Part shown: one piece after another, positions 54,661 to 64,000 of the stretch
Layout of the letters: the number at the start of each line of letters is the position of its first letter
How positions within the stretch are numbered: the stretch's first letter is position 1
NCBI GenBank assembly: GCA_012960305.1
Contig: DUBM01000011.1
Location: forward strand, 310,001-374,000
Direction of reading: 5' to 3'
Origin: Gammaproteobacteria bacterium
Lineage (GTDB): Bacteria; Pseudomonadota; Gammaproteobacteria; Pseudomonadales; Pseudohongiellaceae
Length of the DNA stretch: 64,000 nt
The notes under the pieces: generated by a model
The model's input: only the letters and a program-made list of their open reading frames with translations
Databases searched by the model: none
Told to the model about the DNA's origin: nothing
Program-made: the position numbers and the translations under genes

Positions 54661-55941
54661 CTATTCCTCAGCCGTTCTCATTTCAAGTATTAGTCCAGCA
54701 TCCGTTCCATCTTCAAACCCTATCAATTGAGCAGACCCCTGGGAACTTGATTCCTGAGTAGGAATATCGAGATAAGCTAAGCTGTCTTCATCGCCCTTTA
54801 AATGAAAATTAAAAAATGCAGTAACGAAGTGGTCCATAATATTATTCATCTTCAGATTGTCCCAAACCGCATCACGGTAATGTTCCACTCCAGTTTCGTC
54901 ACCAGTATCGATAATTTCCTGTGGCACAGGAATCGGCGCCCCAGCATTATGGCCAGCTCCTTCGAAGGTCAATAGGTAACGATCGCTATTAATAGCGCCT
55001 TCATAAATCGCTCGAGTACCTTCTTCATATCCAGCCACAGTGTCATTGTCACCTGCCAGATAGAAAGTAGGAACAGTAACGCCTGCTAAATCTTCTGGCC
55101 GCCAGAATCCAGCATTCATTCCCCATGGTGCTACCGCAAAGCCAGCCTTAATTCGTGTGTCCAGGTTTCCTCTGTATGCTGAATTACCAGTGGCATGTTC
55201 TTGCAACAAATTATTTGGCGGCGCCATAAATGAACCCGTCACTTCATCGCTATAGCCGCCACCCATATTATTAACCAATCCATAACCACCCATGGAATAG
55301 CCAACAATCCCAGTATTGTCCGCATCAATCATTGAACTAAAAAATCGATCTGACTGTGTTGAAAGAGATGCCAAGGCCTTCAAAACCAAACGTTGATCGA
55401 GGGGACGGTTATAAAGAGTACTCGCAAAGGCGAGCTGATCATCGTAAGTACTATCTTTGTGATCGATTGAGGCAACTACGTAACCCTTACTGGCCAAATT
55501 TTCACCGGTGTGGCTCATGAGGAAACGGTTACCAGGATAACCATGGGAGATTATAATAAGTGGATAGGGGCCATCTGCTCGCTGAGCTTCCGCGTCTCTA
55601 ACTGCCCTGCCTGATAAGGTCGCAGTAATTTCTGGATTGCGTGTTATCGCTTTATATTCCCCGCGTGGTTCCTGGCCTTCGTTCAATTCAGCTGGATACC
55701 AAATCTCGACAGTTAACTTGCGATCATAGTGAACAGAAGCTTCACCTCGCGGCGTATTGATGATGTCGATGCGATTGCGATCTACCACTTCGATTGTTTT
55801 CACACCGATGTCATATTCACCAAAACTTGCGAGCTCCGGCGAATCTGAAGCCACAGCATCGATAGGATTGTTTTGCGCGGACAAGGTGGTGAAAGCGATA
55901 ACTAACGGAAAGGCAAGACTTGCGATAACTATTCTACTCAT
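54661..55941 (-). CDS. Exported alpha/beta hydrolase (PAF-acetylhydrolase / dienelactone hydrolase-like)
   Basis: 426 residues with Sec signal (IVIASLAFPLVIAFTTLSAQ). Alpha/beta hydrolase fold: PYPLIIISHGYPGNRFLMSHTGENLASKGYVVASIDH near residue 125, nucleophile elbow GYSMGGYGLV near 216, PTFYLAGDNDTVAGYE with probable acid, and FEGAGHNAG with the catalytic His. Arrangement resembles platelet-activating factor acetylhydrolase-type or secreted carboxylic ester hydrolases. Substrate is unknown; an ester released outside the inner membrane is plausible. AGGTTACATAAA precedes the ATG. Monocistronic or end of an operon with the RND genes' opposite side. Confidence 0.85.
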   Translation of the reverse strand: MSRIVIASLAFPLVIAFTTLSAQNNPIDAVASDSPELASFGEYDIGVKTIEVVDRNRIDIINTPRGEASVHYDRKLTVEIWYPAELNEGQEPRGEYKAITRNPEITATLSGRAVRDAEAQRADGPYPLIIISHGYPGNRFLMSHTGENLASKGYVVASIDHKDSTYDDQLAFASTLYNRPLDQRLVLKALASLSTQSDRFFSSMIDADNTGIVGYSMGGYGLVNNMGGGYSDEVTGSFMAPPNNLLQEHATGNSAYRGNLDTRIKAGFAVAPWGMNAGFWRPEDLAGVTVPTFYLAGDNDTVAGYEEGTRAIYEGAINSDRYLLTFEGAGHNAGAPIPVPQEIIDTGDETGVEHYRDAVWDNLKMNNIMDHFVTAFFNFHLKGDEDSLAYLDIPTQESSSQGSAQLIGFEDGTDAGLILEMRTAEE

Positions 55942-56021
55942 TTTATGTAACCTGCTTTTTTGGAGCAGGCTCCCCTAAACAATTAGCCCTAGAAAAGGCT
56001 CAAGGGGAGAGAGTAAGTGAA

Positions 56022-59000
56022 CTACTGTTGATAAGCCAGTGCCCGCTCCTCTGCGGTGTCAGTGTGACCTGCAAAGTCATGCAAAATCACGTACAGACTT
56101 GGCACCAGAAATAAGGTAATCACAGTAGCAAACAACACTCCGAAGGAGAGAGAAATAGCCATAGGAATAATAAAGAATGTTGCTGGGTTTGCAGTCGCCA
56201 TCAGGGGAACAAGACCGACAAATGTGGTTATCGATGTTAGGACAATCGGACGGAAACGCATCATACCTGCTTCCGATACTGCATCAACCATCCCCACACC
56301 TTCATCTCTAAGACGATTAATTGAAATTACCAATACTAAGCTGGCATTTACCACCACACCACTTAATGCAATGATTCCAAGTATAGAGAAGAAAACTAAG
56401 TCGGCACCCATAATGAAATGCCCAAAGATCGCGCCAATCGCACCGAAAGGTATCACGCTCATTATGATTAATGGTTGAGCATAGGATTTCAAGGGTATGG
56501 CCAGCAGCGCAAAAATAACCATCATCGCTATTGGAAAAGTCGTATACAACTCTTCAAGAGATTCCATACCCCTCTCCGCCTCCCCACCAAGTACTAGTTC
56601 GACATCCAAGTCTCTAGCCCATTGGGTACGATACTTCCCTATAATCTCTCGTTGTATTTCCTCAGGCTTCACTATAGTACGATCAACGTCACCACGAACA
56701 GTTATCACTCGGCGACCGTCTCGCCTATTGATACTGGAATAACTGCTTCCTAGAGAAAAAGTTGCGATGCTGAGGAAAGGAACTTCAGCTCCGGAAGGGG
56801 TTCGTATTAACAAATTTTCTAGATTACCAAGGGATTGTCGCTCTGGCTCCGGATACCGAACCATTACGCGAATATCATCTGATCCGCGCTGAATTCTCTG
56901 GGATTCAGCACCATAGAAAGCTTGTCTAACTTGAGTTGCAATATCATTGAGGGTAAGCCCGAGCGTTTTACCGCGCTCAAGTATCTGAATTTGTACTTCC
57001 TGTTTACCGGCACGAAATGAATCCGATATATCAAACACTCCAGGATAGCGCATCAGCTCCTCTCGCAGTTGAGTGGATGCTATTTTTAGATTATCGTCAT
57101 CCCGCCCTTCCAGTCTGTAATTAATCGCTTCGCCAGCAGAAAATGCATCAGAGACAAATGAAAGCTCTAAAGCATCAGGAATGGTACCAACTTTTTCGCG
57201 CCACCTATCCCGAATTTCAGCGGAGCTCATTTCTCCTCGGTCATAGAAAGGCGCTAGGTATAGCACTACTTCTGCAACTTCACTACTACCTGAGTTTCTC
57301 CCTCCTCCGCCAGGACCACCGCGAGGCGCTGTCCCTCCTACAATAGTCAGTATGCTATCAACCGCTCTTTCTGTCGCCGCCGGCGCTGTTCCGCGCTCCT
57401 TTAGCACAGTAAGCTCGAGTTCAAGCTCAGCGGCCAACTCAATCGCCGCTGCCTCAATGCTGTCAATAGCTTCTTCAGTAATATAACCGGGAACTCCAAC
57501 TGGCATCTTTACAGTACCCCAGACAGTGTCACCCTCAACTGAAGGCATAAACTGGAAGATAACGCGACCACTTAACAATAGTGCTATTACGATGATCACC
57601 ACACCTGTCGCTGCGGCCCAAGCTGCATATCGATATTTTAAAACAATGCGCAGTGAACGCCGGTACCCATGGTCCGCAAAATATTCCATACCACCAGCTA
57701 TTTTTTGCTGGAAGGTCTGCCATGCGTTAACTATAAGCGTCCCCTCGAGAAAATAGCCTTCAGTTTTTCTATGGGCTATGTGTCCGGGAAGAATTAATTG
57801 AGATTCGATAAGACTGGCAATGAGACAGAAGACGACTACCCCGCCGATCACATTTGAAAATGCACCAAATTGCCCTGACTGAAGCAACAAGGGGAGGAAT
57901 GCCGCCACAGTAGTAAGAACGCCAAAAATAACAGGAACGGATACCTCAAGCGTCCCCTCGATCGCCGCAGATTCCTTATCGTATCCCTTACGCTCGAAGG
58001 CATGAATTCTTTCACCGACTACAATTGCATCGTCAACGACAATTCCCAGCACTAAAATAAACCCCATAACAGTCAAGGAACTAATAGTTAGCCCAGCAGA
58101 AGGAAATATTATTAATGCACCAAAAATGGCTATAGGAATACCAGCAGCTACCCAGATCGCAACTTTAAAGCGCAGGAAAAGTGCCAAAATCACCAATACC
58201 AATAGCAAGCCAGTATATGCATTTCCAGCCACTGTCGCGATTCTAGTTTGAGTGCTAATAGAAGAATCCGTGATCACATCTAGCTTCATACCATTCGGTA
58301 AATCGAACTCAGTCGATGCCATGAAAGCGCGCACTTGCTGCGCCGATGTGACAATGTCCTCATCGCCTATACGCAAAACATCAATAATCGCGGCGTTAAC
58401 TCCATTGTGGCGCGCATCCAGATACCCTTCTTCAAAACCGTCTCGGACTGCAGCTATTTCACCTAAGCGTAATTGAGTCCCATCAGGATAAGATTTCACT
58501 ACAATATTTTCATACTCGTCACCCGAATAAACCTGACCTTTGGTCCGAAGCAAAATCTCTCCTGAATCAGTTCGGATAGTGCCACCGGGTAAGTCCAAGG
58601 AAGCCTGGTCAATTGCTCTAGATATCTCACCCAAAGTAAGGCCATATTGCCGCAGAGTAAACTCAGAAACCTCAATCGAAATTTCAAACGGCCGAATGTA
58701 TTCAATGTTTACAGACGAAATCTCACTTAAATCAAGCAGGTCATTACGAATCGTTTCAGCAACAACCTTCAAACTCTGATCATCAGCATCCGAAGACAGA
58801 GCCATTGTCATTACATTGCCAGAGCTACTGAAGGCACGAACAATTGGTTTTTCTGTTTCCGTAGGAAAAGTAGAGATAGCATCTACCTTTCCCTTTATGT
58901 CATTGAGCACTCGATTCAAATCAGCGCTACTGGCAACCGTTAGAGTCGAATCGCAGCCACCTTCCCGCGCCGTCGTGGTAAATTCGTCAATGTTTTCCGT

Positions 59001-59222
59001 ACCCTCTAGCGCTTCTTCTATACGCAGACAGACCGCGGATTCAGATTCTGCTGGAGTCGCGCCCAAGTAAGCCACGCTTACCTGAATCATACCGAAATCC
59101 ATATCAGGGAATTCTTCCTGATTAAGAGAATTATAAGAAATAAATCCCCCAACCAAAAAAATTATCATCATCAAATTTGCAGCGACTGGGTTTTTAATGA
59201 ACCAGGTGATAGGGGTTCTCAA
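56022..59222 (-). CDS. RND efflux transporter permease (HAE-1/AcrB type)
   Basis: 1066 residues, usual for the family, starting at TTG 59222 nine bases after GAGG; no closer ATG. Twelve transmembrane helices and two large periplasmic loops. Proton-relay Asps lie in LGIVVDDAIVVGERIHAFERKG in TM4; N-terminal FIKNPVAANLMMIIFLVGGFISYNSL and the conserved GKVDAIS and PATFFIIPMAISLSFG segments agree. Pumps drugs, metabolites or lipids from the periplasm through a tripartite channel. No outer-membrane TolC-type gene is adjacent, so a shared one must be used. Second gene of a two-gene operon with the adaptor, 68 bases apart. Confidence 0.93.
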   Translation of the reverse strand: MRTPITWFIKNPVAANLMMIIFLVGGFISYNSLNQEEFPDMDFGMIQVSVAYLGATPAESESAVCLRIEEALEGTENIDEFTTTAREGGCDSTLTVASSADLNRVLNDIKGKVDAISTFPTETEKPIVRAFSSSGNVMTMALSSDADDQSLKVVAETIRNDLLDLSEISSVNIEYIRPFEISIEVSEFTLRQYGLTLGEISRAIDQASLDLPGGTIRTDSGEILLRTKGQVYSGDEYENIVVKSYPDGTQLRLGEIAAVRDGFEEGYLDARHNGVNAAIIDVLRIGDEDIVTSAQQVRAFMASTEFDLPNGMKLDVITDSSISTQTRIATVAGNAYTGLLLVLVILALFLRFKVAIWVAAGIPIAIFGALIIFPSAGLTISSLTVMGFILVLGIVVDDAIVVGERIHAFERKGYDKESAAIEGTLEVSVPVIFGVLTTVAAFLPLLLQSGQFGAFSNVIGGVVVFCLIASLIESQLILPGHIAHRKTEGYFLEGTLIVNAWQTFQQKIAGGMEYFADHGYRRSLRIVLKYRYAAWAAATGVVIIVIALLLSGRVIFQFMPSVEGDTVWGTVKMPVGVPGYITEEAIDSIEAAAIELAAELELELTVLKERGTAPAATERAVDSILTIVGGTAPRGGPGGGGRNSGSSEVAEVVLYLAPFYDRGEMSSAEIRDRWREKVGTIPDALELSFVSDAFSAGEAINYRLEGRDDDNLKIASTQLREELMRYPGVFDISDSFRAGKQEVQIQILERGKTLGLTLNDIATQVRQAFYGAESQRIQRGSDDIRVMVRYPEPERQSLGNLENLLIRTPSGAEVPFLSIATFSLGSSYSSINRRDGRRVITVRGDVDRTIVKPEEIQREIIGKYRTQWARDLDVELVLGGEAERGMESLEELYTTFPIAMMVIFALLAIPLKSYAQPLIIMSVIPFGAIGAIFGHFIMGADLVFFSILGIIALSGVVVNASLVLVISINRLRDEGVGMVDAVSEAGMMRFRPIVLTSITTFVGLVPLMATANPATFFIIPMAISLSFGVLFATVITLFLVPSLYVILHDFAGHTDTAEERALAYQQ

Positions 59223-59290
59223 AAAAATTGACCTCGATTTTAGATTAATTCAAATTCAAAAAAATTATTAGTGATGCCAAAAACCAAAAA

Positions 59291-60463
59291 CTATATATTT
59301 TCAATAACTGGCTGAACAGACATACCATTAACAACAGCTTGGATCGGTGACGTACAAATGTATTCACCAGCCAGTAATCCGCCACTTATCAGAACTCGAT
59401 CTTCCTCCAATCGAAATATTTCTACATCGCGGAAGTACATCTTATTCTCTGCATCCACAACCAAGACTTGGCTGTTGTTTCGAATGACTGATCTGGGCAA
59501 AGCAATCATGTCTTCAGCTTCCTTACCGACAATATTCGCCTGAACAAAAAGACCGATGGGTAAAGGGATCTGTTCTGTTGATAATCTACTCAATTTTGTA
59601 TCACCCGCGACAGGTTGCTGTACCCGAATAATTGCCTGAACAGTATTGCTGTTCGGGTCGATTGTCGCTTCCGTTCGAACCAACTTCCCTCGCCAATGAT
59701 GTTCTTCACCACCATAGAAGCCTGTGAGTGAGACGTCTGGTGCCGCATTTCCAACTAACTCACCACGAGTACCCAATGGAATATCCAGATAACCAAGCTG
59801 GCGAATAGCTAGCGGAAGTCGCACTTCTACTTCGTCTGCCCCATAAAGAATGGCTACGGATTGAGCACGATTGACATATTGGCCTAATTCAACTTCCCGA
59901 GTTTCAATAATCGCGTTAAAAGGTGCTTTGATTTCTGCACGCTCTAGGTCTAATTCTGTTTGACGAAAGCTCGCCAACGCATCTGCAAGTCTTGCAGCGT
60001 TTACGTCCGCTGTTCGTATCGCGTCCTGCAGTTGAGAATCACTGGCAAGCCGCTGCTTTGTTAATTCTTTCATACGTTCCAGATCAGTATTAGCATGATT
60101 AACTTCGGCCTGAGCCTGCTGCATTGCTGCACGACTTCTCGCTCTCGCGGTTTCGTAATCGCTTGTCTCCAAGCGCAGCAAGACTTGGCCAGCTTCAACA
60201 TAGCCACCAGCCTGCATCGCTGGAGAAATCCACTCAATAGGCCCTGCCACTAGAGCAGAAAGGTTCGCAAGTTGCGCTGCTTGAACTTTACCTTGAGATT
60301 CGACAATTAACCTTACCGAATCTAATTCAACCTGGGCTACACGCACAGCAACAGGGATAACCTCAGGCGATGTTTCCGATACTTGAGCTGGGGTCATGTA
60401 TAGAAAGCCGGCAAACAATACACATCCTACTAATATGGCTATTGGAAGTAACACTCGCTTCAT
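59291..60463 (-). CDS. RND efflux periplasmic adaptor (membrane fusion protein)
   Basis: 390 residues. N-terminal anchor RVLLPIAILVGCVLFAGFLYM, which also contains a lipobox-like LVGC. Domain order: beta-barrel, lipoyl half (VESQGKVQAAQLANLSALVAGPIEWI), coiled-coil hairpin (ARSRAAMQQAQAEVNHANTDLERMKELTKQRLASDSQLQDAIRTADVNAARLADALASF), second lipoyl half (LERAEIKAPFNAIIETREVELGQYV) and membrane-proximal domain (FVQANIVGKEAEDMIALPRSVI). AAGGAG lies seven bases before ATG 60463. Links the inner-membrane pump to the outer-membrane channel. Upstream of the permease gene. Confidence 0.93.
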   Translation of the reverse strand: MKRVLLPIAILVGCVLFAGFLYMTPAQVSETSPEVIPVAVRVAQVELDSVRLIVESQGKVQAAQLANLSALVAGPIEWISPAMQAGGYVEAGQVLLRLETSDYETARARSRAAMQQAQAEVNHANTDLERMKELTKQRLASDSQLQDAIRTADVNAARLADALASFRQTELDLERAEIKAPFNAIIETREVELGQYVNRAQSVAILYGADEVEVRLPLAIRQLGYLDIPLGTRGELVGNAAPDVSLTGFYGGEEHHWRGKLVRTEATIDPNSNTVQAIIRVQQPVAGDTKLSRLSTEQIPLPIGLFVQANIVGKEAEDMIALPRSVIRNNSQVLVVDAENKMYFRDVEIFRLEEDRVLISGGLLAGEYICTSPIQAVVNGMSVQPVIENI

Positions 60464-60869
60464 TCATCAACTCCTTTTGAGCTTGTGTCGATCAGACTTA
60501 GTCCAATCGGAAAATTTCATTAACTAACCTTTATGCCGTAATTTTTACCCAATTACGTCAATCCCAATTAATTTCACTAACAGGCTATCTGCGATATCGG
60601 TTATTGCGGCTGACAATTGAATCCAATTGAACTCTGTTGATTCAAATTCGTGGGGTTGTTTAGATACGGATACGACGATCTCTTGCATTTAGATCAGTTC
60701 ATGTTCATTGACTTTGCCAAAAGCCGCACGAATAGTATTACTAAAAGACTGGCCCAATTAGTTGATCTGACCAAATTTATCGAGCCAAATATAACCCCAA
60801 AGGCCAAATAGTCAATGAATTCGGGAGAGAAAGAAGGTGAACGGGAAGAAAACGAAGGCAAAACGAGTA
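60464..60869. other. Intergenic region upstream of the RND operon
   Basis: 406 bases with no convincing gene and no clear terminator. A plus-strand frame (ATG near 60817) runs antisense into the next gene and is rejected as a shadow. Probably contains the RND operon promoter; no regulator gene is adjacent. Confidence 0.5.
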
Positions 60870-61400
60870 CTAAAAGTCGTCGAAAAGCTCTATCTCGAGC
60901 AGTCTTTCATATCTTGGCTCTCTTACCTCAGTGGGCAAAAGATCGCCTTCTAGCAGATTTTCCACATCCAAACGAATTATTTTGACTGATAGCAGCCGTT
61001 GCTCATTGCTATCCGCGAGTTGAAGAATCGAGCCCCAGAGGCTGAGCATGCGATTGTCTATAGTACGAAGATCATTATCCTTTGCCCACTCCGCGGCGAT
61101 GGCAGCACCCAAATCGGCAAGCTGAGAATCCAATGCGCTTCGACCCCGAGGATCGCTTGCTGCTAAAACAGCTGATTCAGCGTCTAACCAGCCACTCGAA
61201 TAAACTAAACTGCCTTCATAAAAATTCATAATCCACTGCAAATATTCATCTCGAGTCTGTCGCTCTCGATTAGCTTCATCTGCCGCATAGACGGCGGCGA
61301 AATAAGCCTGTTGAGGAATTGTGTCCGGCCATCTCTGCAAACTCTGATTCGCGCATGAAAACAGTGACAGGCTTAGCAAAATAGTTAGTAATTTCTTCAT
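60870..61400 (-). CDS. Predicted lipoprotein of unknown function
   Basis: 176 residues with lipobox LLSLSLFSCANQS. The rest is largely helical and hydrophilic (QQAYFAAVYAADEANRERQTRDEYLQWIMNFYEG, ...LADLGAAIAAEWAKDNDLRTID...). It is soluble and probably anchored in the membrane facing the periplasm. No family recognised. The start ATG 61400 has no strong SD. Not obviously linked to its neighbours. Confidence 0.7.
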   Translation of the reverse strand: MKKLLTILLSLSLFSCANQSLQRWPDTIPQQAYFAAVYAADEANRERQTRDEYLQWIMNFYEGSLVYSSGWLDAESAVLAASDPRGRSALDSQLADLGAAIAAEWAKDNDLRTIDNRMLSLWGSILQLADSNEQRLLSVKIIRLDVENLLEGDLLPTEVREPRYERLLEIELFDDF

Positions 61401-61650
61401 CTGATAGGCGGCTACAATTACTGATCTAGCATTAACTTGTGGAGCCAGTGATTAAATCTAGCGGAAGCTGAGAACTAGGGGTAATCATACAGGGGTTTGT
61501 GAGGATCATTTAATTCTGCCACCATTAGTGTCTTGGGAAAAGTCGTTGCTTAACTGTAGCGATGTCTTCAAACCCACTCTACCTCCTTACTCGCTTTTTA
61601 GTTCCTGCTTTTAAAGCCAGCGGCCTAAACTGATAAACCAGATAGTGTTT

Positions 61651-62694
61651 TTAGTCGGCAGCTACCAACGAAGCCAAAATACTTCGCCGCCCTTCATAGG
61701 GTCGACGACCATGCATGACAACGAAATTATCAACCAAGGCTACGTCACCCGTCTGCCATTCTAAGTCGAAAGTCAATCTATCACTCAACTCAATAGTGAC
61801 TGCCATATCTTCCTCACTGATGTCACTGCCATCACCGAAGTAAATAGATTTTTCTCCTTGATTTCTTTTGTCACTCCAACCTCGGAAGGCCGCCACCAAT
61901 TGATTGAAAAACACCATCCTTCCATCACCTAATTCTCGGACCGCAGGTAGCACTGGCGTAGTAACTTGTAAATTGTCACCGGCTAACCATTGCCACTGGT
62001 AGCCAAGCACCAACAGCTTAGCTTCTGCCTCAGTCTTTGATTCGGCCCCAAGAGTACTGCCCCAGGAGCGACCTTGCCCTGACTCTAGATCTTCAATAGA
62101 CGGCATAATATTTGAGTAACGAACTCCAAGCCTGAGACAGGAATTCAAAAATTCAGGAACCACTAGTTTTAGCTGTTGAAATAATATATCGGATCGACAC
62201 AACGGAGTTGCCCCCCCTGTTTCAGGTGCGGTCTCACAAAAGAAAAAAAGACGCGAAGGAAATACTGGCGTTTGTGCCATCTCGTGATGCAAGTATATAG
62301 ATACTGAAGGAGGCGCTTCGTTTGCAGTAAAAACTTTTGCGGTTCTATTTCTGCGAACAGCATTAGAGAGGGAATCAGAATAAGTAAAGCTCTTCAACTT
62401 GAATCCATCAATAAACTTATCAAAGTCTGTATCTGATTCTAGCGGAAAACCTCGAAACAGAACCACTCCGCTTCTGGCGGATTGCTTTAAGATTATTTGA
62501 CACTTTTCTTCAAGCCAATCGTACATCGAGCCAGGATCGACGCTTCTATCTTCAGCTTCAATCACCAGCGGAAAAATATCTGCATGTAGTTGTTGCTTTA
62601 AAAGCGCTAGTTCAGTAACCGCAAAATCCACCGTCGACAAGGACGAGCGAGATTTTTTAACGAGAGATTCTTCGGGCACCATGGAATTAGTCAT
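61651..62694 (-). CDS. TauD/TfdA family Fe(II)/2-oxoglutarate-dependent dioxygenase
   Basis: 347 residues, cytoplasmic. Iron-binding HxE in YLHHEMAQTPVFPSRLFFFCE around residue 137, substrate/2-OG region GGATPLCRSDILF, and distal His with 2-OG Arg in DNFVVMHGRRPYEGRRSILASL near the C-terminus. Hydroxylates or cleaves a C-H bond with O2 and 2-oxoglutarate; relatives act on taurine, carnitine precursors or clavaminate-like compounds. Substrate unknown. Starts 22 bases after the aldo/keto reductase gene in the same operon. Confidence 0.9.
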   Translation of the reverse strand: MTNSMVPEESLVKKSRSSLSTVDFAVTELALLKQQLHADIFPLVIEAEDRSVDPGSMYDWLEEKCQIILKQSARSGVVLFRGFPLESDTDFDKFIDGFKLKSFTYSDSLSNAVRRNRTAKVFTANEAPPSVSIYLHHEMAQTPVFPSRLFFFCETAPETGGATPLCRSDILFQQLKLVVPEFLNSCLRLGVRYSNIMPSIEDLESGQGRSWGSTLGAESKTEAEAKLLVLGYQWQWLAGDNLQVTTPVLPAVRELGDGRMVFFNQLVAAFRGWSDKRNQGEKSIYFGDGSDISEEDMAVTIELSDRLTFDLEWQTGDVALVDNFVVMHGRRPYEGRRSILASLVAAD

Positions 62695-62716
62695 AAGAAG
62701 GTTTAATTAAAAAAGT

Positions 62717-63694
62717 TCAGTCATAAATAGGATAAAACGTATTAAAGGCCAGCTGACAAAAATCCCCTGGATCATTAAATCGTTTGTTTATGTTCAACGA
62801 TGAGATTGCTGCCATTTCGTCTACAGATAATTCAAAATCGAATAATGCCAAATTTTCAAGTAGACGCTCACGACGACTAGTTTTCGGAATAATCGCAGTG
62901 CCCCGCTGAATTCCCCAACGTAAACATATCTGAGCCGGAGAACGCTCAAGTCTTTGTGCCGCTTCTTTTACACAATTTTGATTCAGAACCGAATCATCCT
63001 CACCGGCCATACCCAAGGCAACATAGGACAAAGCACCCAAAGGCGAAAATGCTGTTACCGCGATATCATTATCCTGAGCTAACTGAATTAATTTATCTTG
63101 AGTGAGATAGGGATGAGATTCGATCTGCAACATGGCGGGCTTGATACGCGCGTAGGCCAGAAGATCATGCAGTAAACCACTAGTATAATTACAAATACCG
63201 ATATTCTTAACTAGGCCTTTATCCACCAACCTCTCCATAGCTACCCAGGTTTCATGCAGCGGCACCGGGTCGATTTCCATTTTTGGCGATGGGCCACCGG
63301 GATCGAATAACCACTCAGGCGGATAACGAAACTCAATCGGAACATACTTCAGCGAGATGGGGAAATGAATTAGATATAGATCCAAATAATCTACACCAAG
63401 ATCACTTAAGGATTTTCGACAAGCTTCTTCAACATGTTCTGAGCGATGAAAGGTATTCCACAACTTCGAAGTGATCCACAAATCATCTCGAGTGCAGGAA
63501 CCTGCCCTCAAAGACTGACTAATACCCTCACCCACCTCGATTTCATTGCCGTAGTCAGCAGCACTATCCAGATGACGATATCCAACTTCAATGGCATCAA
63601 CGACTACTTGAGCTGCATCAGCTTTCTCAATCTTCCATAGTCCGAGGCCGACACTCGGCATCTCCGAACTCGCTAAATTTATTGCCTTTACCAT
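62717..63694 (-). CDS. Aldo/keto reductase
   Basis: 325 residues, standard AKR barrel. Catalytic tetrad visible: Asp and Tyr in YRHLDSAADYGNE, Lys in LWITSKLWNTFH, His in LYLIHFPISLK. NADPH-binding C-terminal segment IPKTSRRERLLENLALFDFEL. Reduces aldehydes or ketones; resembles xylose/aldose reductase-type members (long loop YVPIEFRYPPEWLFDPGG). Cytoplasmic. Followed by the TauD-type gene after 22 bases and preceded by a Gfo/Idh/MocA gene about 97 bases away, suggesting polyol or sugar-acid metabolism. Confidence 0.9.
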   Translation of the reverse strand: MVKAINLASSEMPSVGLGLWKIEKADAAQVVVDAIEVGYRHLDSAADYGNEIEVGEGISQSLRAGSCTRDDLWITSKLWNTFHRSEHVEEACRKSLSDLGVDYLDLYLIHFPISLKYVPIEFRYPPEWLFDPGGPSPKMEIDPVPLHETWVAMERLVDKGLVKNIGICNYTSGLLHDLLAYARIKPAMLQIESHPYLTQDKLIQLAQDNDIAVTAFSPLGALSYVALGMAGEDDSVLNQNCVKEAAQRLERSPAQICLRWGIQRGTAIIPKTSRRERLLENLALFDFELSVDEMAAISSLNINKRFNDPGDFCQLAFNTFYPIYD

Positions 63695-63791
63695 TTATCT
63701 TAATCCCTTACGTTTAGTTACTTCTTCTATTAGCGCTAACCCTCAATTGCTACTAGGACTTTTCGGTTTCAACAACTTTCCTTTTTTACAA

Positions 63792-64000
63792 TCAAAGATC
63801 CAATTTTTCTGTCAGTTGATTATCATCAATAAATTGTTTGATATTGATAACAGTTCCAGACGAAATCGATTCTTGCGCCGCACTTGCTACTACCATTGCC
63901 CACAGCCCCTGTAACGGTGTGGCACTATCGGTTTCCTGACCATCCAATTGATCCATAAGAGCCTCGTGTTCAAAATAAGTTGCTCCTTGATGACCACTTT
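63792..64000 (-). CDS. Gfo/Idh/MocA family oxidoreductase, C-terminal part
   Basis: Partial; its start lies beyond the window's right edge. The last 68 codons are visible, ending at TGA 63792. Segment GLWAMVVASAAQESISSGTVINIKQFI is the usual C-terminal helix region of this NAD(P)-dependent sugar/inositol dehydrogenase family. The gene runs in the same direction as the aldo/keto reductase and may share its operon. Confidence 0.75.
   Translation of the reverse strand, partial: SGHQGATYFEHEALMDQLDGQETDSATPLQGLWAMVVASAAQESISSGTVINIKQFIDDNQLTEKLDL

Noticed and set aside
60817-60996. Plus-strand ORF of about 59 codons
   Set aside because: Mostly antisense to the end of the lipoprotein gene at 60870-61400, with no family resemblance; a shadow frame.
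1-64000. CRISPR arrays, tRNA or rRNA genes, insertion sequences, prophage
   Set aside because: No regularly spaced repeats, cloverleaf-like sequences, transposases or phage genes were seen on either strand by eye; a dedicated search was not possible.

Overview
The window looks like chromosome of a mid-GC, Gram-negative, probably marine heterotrophic gammaproteobacterium. The evidence is the presence of DbpA, YaeQ and PurT of gammaproteobacterial type, a TonB-dependent receptor, an RND pump, and many Sec- or Tat-exported enzymes (quinoproteins, sulfatase, DUF1552/DUF1592 proteins). The lineage is inferred from gene content only. I saw no rRNA, tRNA, CRISPR array, insertion sequence, integrase or prophage.

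Layout. (1) 0-3.1 kb, leftward operon: a 47-codon ORF overlaps (TGATG) a CaiB/BaiF CoA-transferase, followed by a conserved protein of unknown function and a UGSC-family gene. The UGSC gene is split by an in-frame UGA with a near-ideal bacterial SECIS hairpin right behind it, so it very probably encodes a selenoprotein. (2) 3.2-9.1 kb: exported PQQ dehydrogenase with a cytochrome c domain, exported M49 peptidase, a second CaiB/BaiF transferase. (3) 9.1-12.6 kb, housekeeping: yaeQ, dbpA, purT; purT is preceded by a -10 box lying between the arms of a perfect 12-bp inverted repeat. (4) 12.6-15.9 kb: SoxC-like molybdenum sulfite dehydrogenase with a monohaem cytochrome c, divergent from an exported fumarylacetoacetase-fold protein. 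(5) 16-25.7 kb: lipoprotein, fatty acid hydroxylase family protein, MscS channel, exported unknowns, a fused GH88/105 protein, an amino acid permease and a cupin, with several low-coding gaps. (6) 25.7-32.3 kb: DUF305/LVIVD fusion, a GOB-like B3 metallo-beta-lactamase-fold protein, a TonB receptor and a frameshifted small gene. (7) 32.4-41.3 kb: an overlapping transaminase/semialdehyde dehydrogenase pair (beta-alanine or similar omega-amino acid catabolism), Tat-exported amidohydrolase, AEC and LysE transporters, sulfatase, YciI protein. (8) 41.4-64 kb: every gene runs leftward: cupin, ankyrin/DUF1552/DUF1592 cluster, sulfotransferase, molybdopterin oxidoreductase, PQQ dehydrogenase, double VOC protein, fatty acid hydroxylase, esterase-like hydrolase, RND pump with adaptor, lipoprotein, TauD-type dioxygenase, aldo/keto reductase and the end of a Gfo/Idh/MocA gene.

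How it fits together. Much of the window encodes periplasmic or outer-membrane oxidative catabolism: quinoproteins and c-type cytochromes feeding electrons to the respiratory chain, exported hydrolases and isomerase-fold proteins, a TonB importer, permeases, and CoA-transferases with aldehyde dehydrogenases to take products into central metabolism. Actual substrates cannot be read from sequence. The most notable item is the UGSC selenoprotein operon at the left edge.
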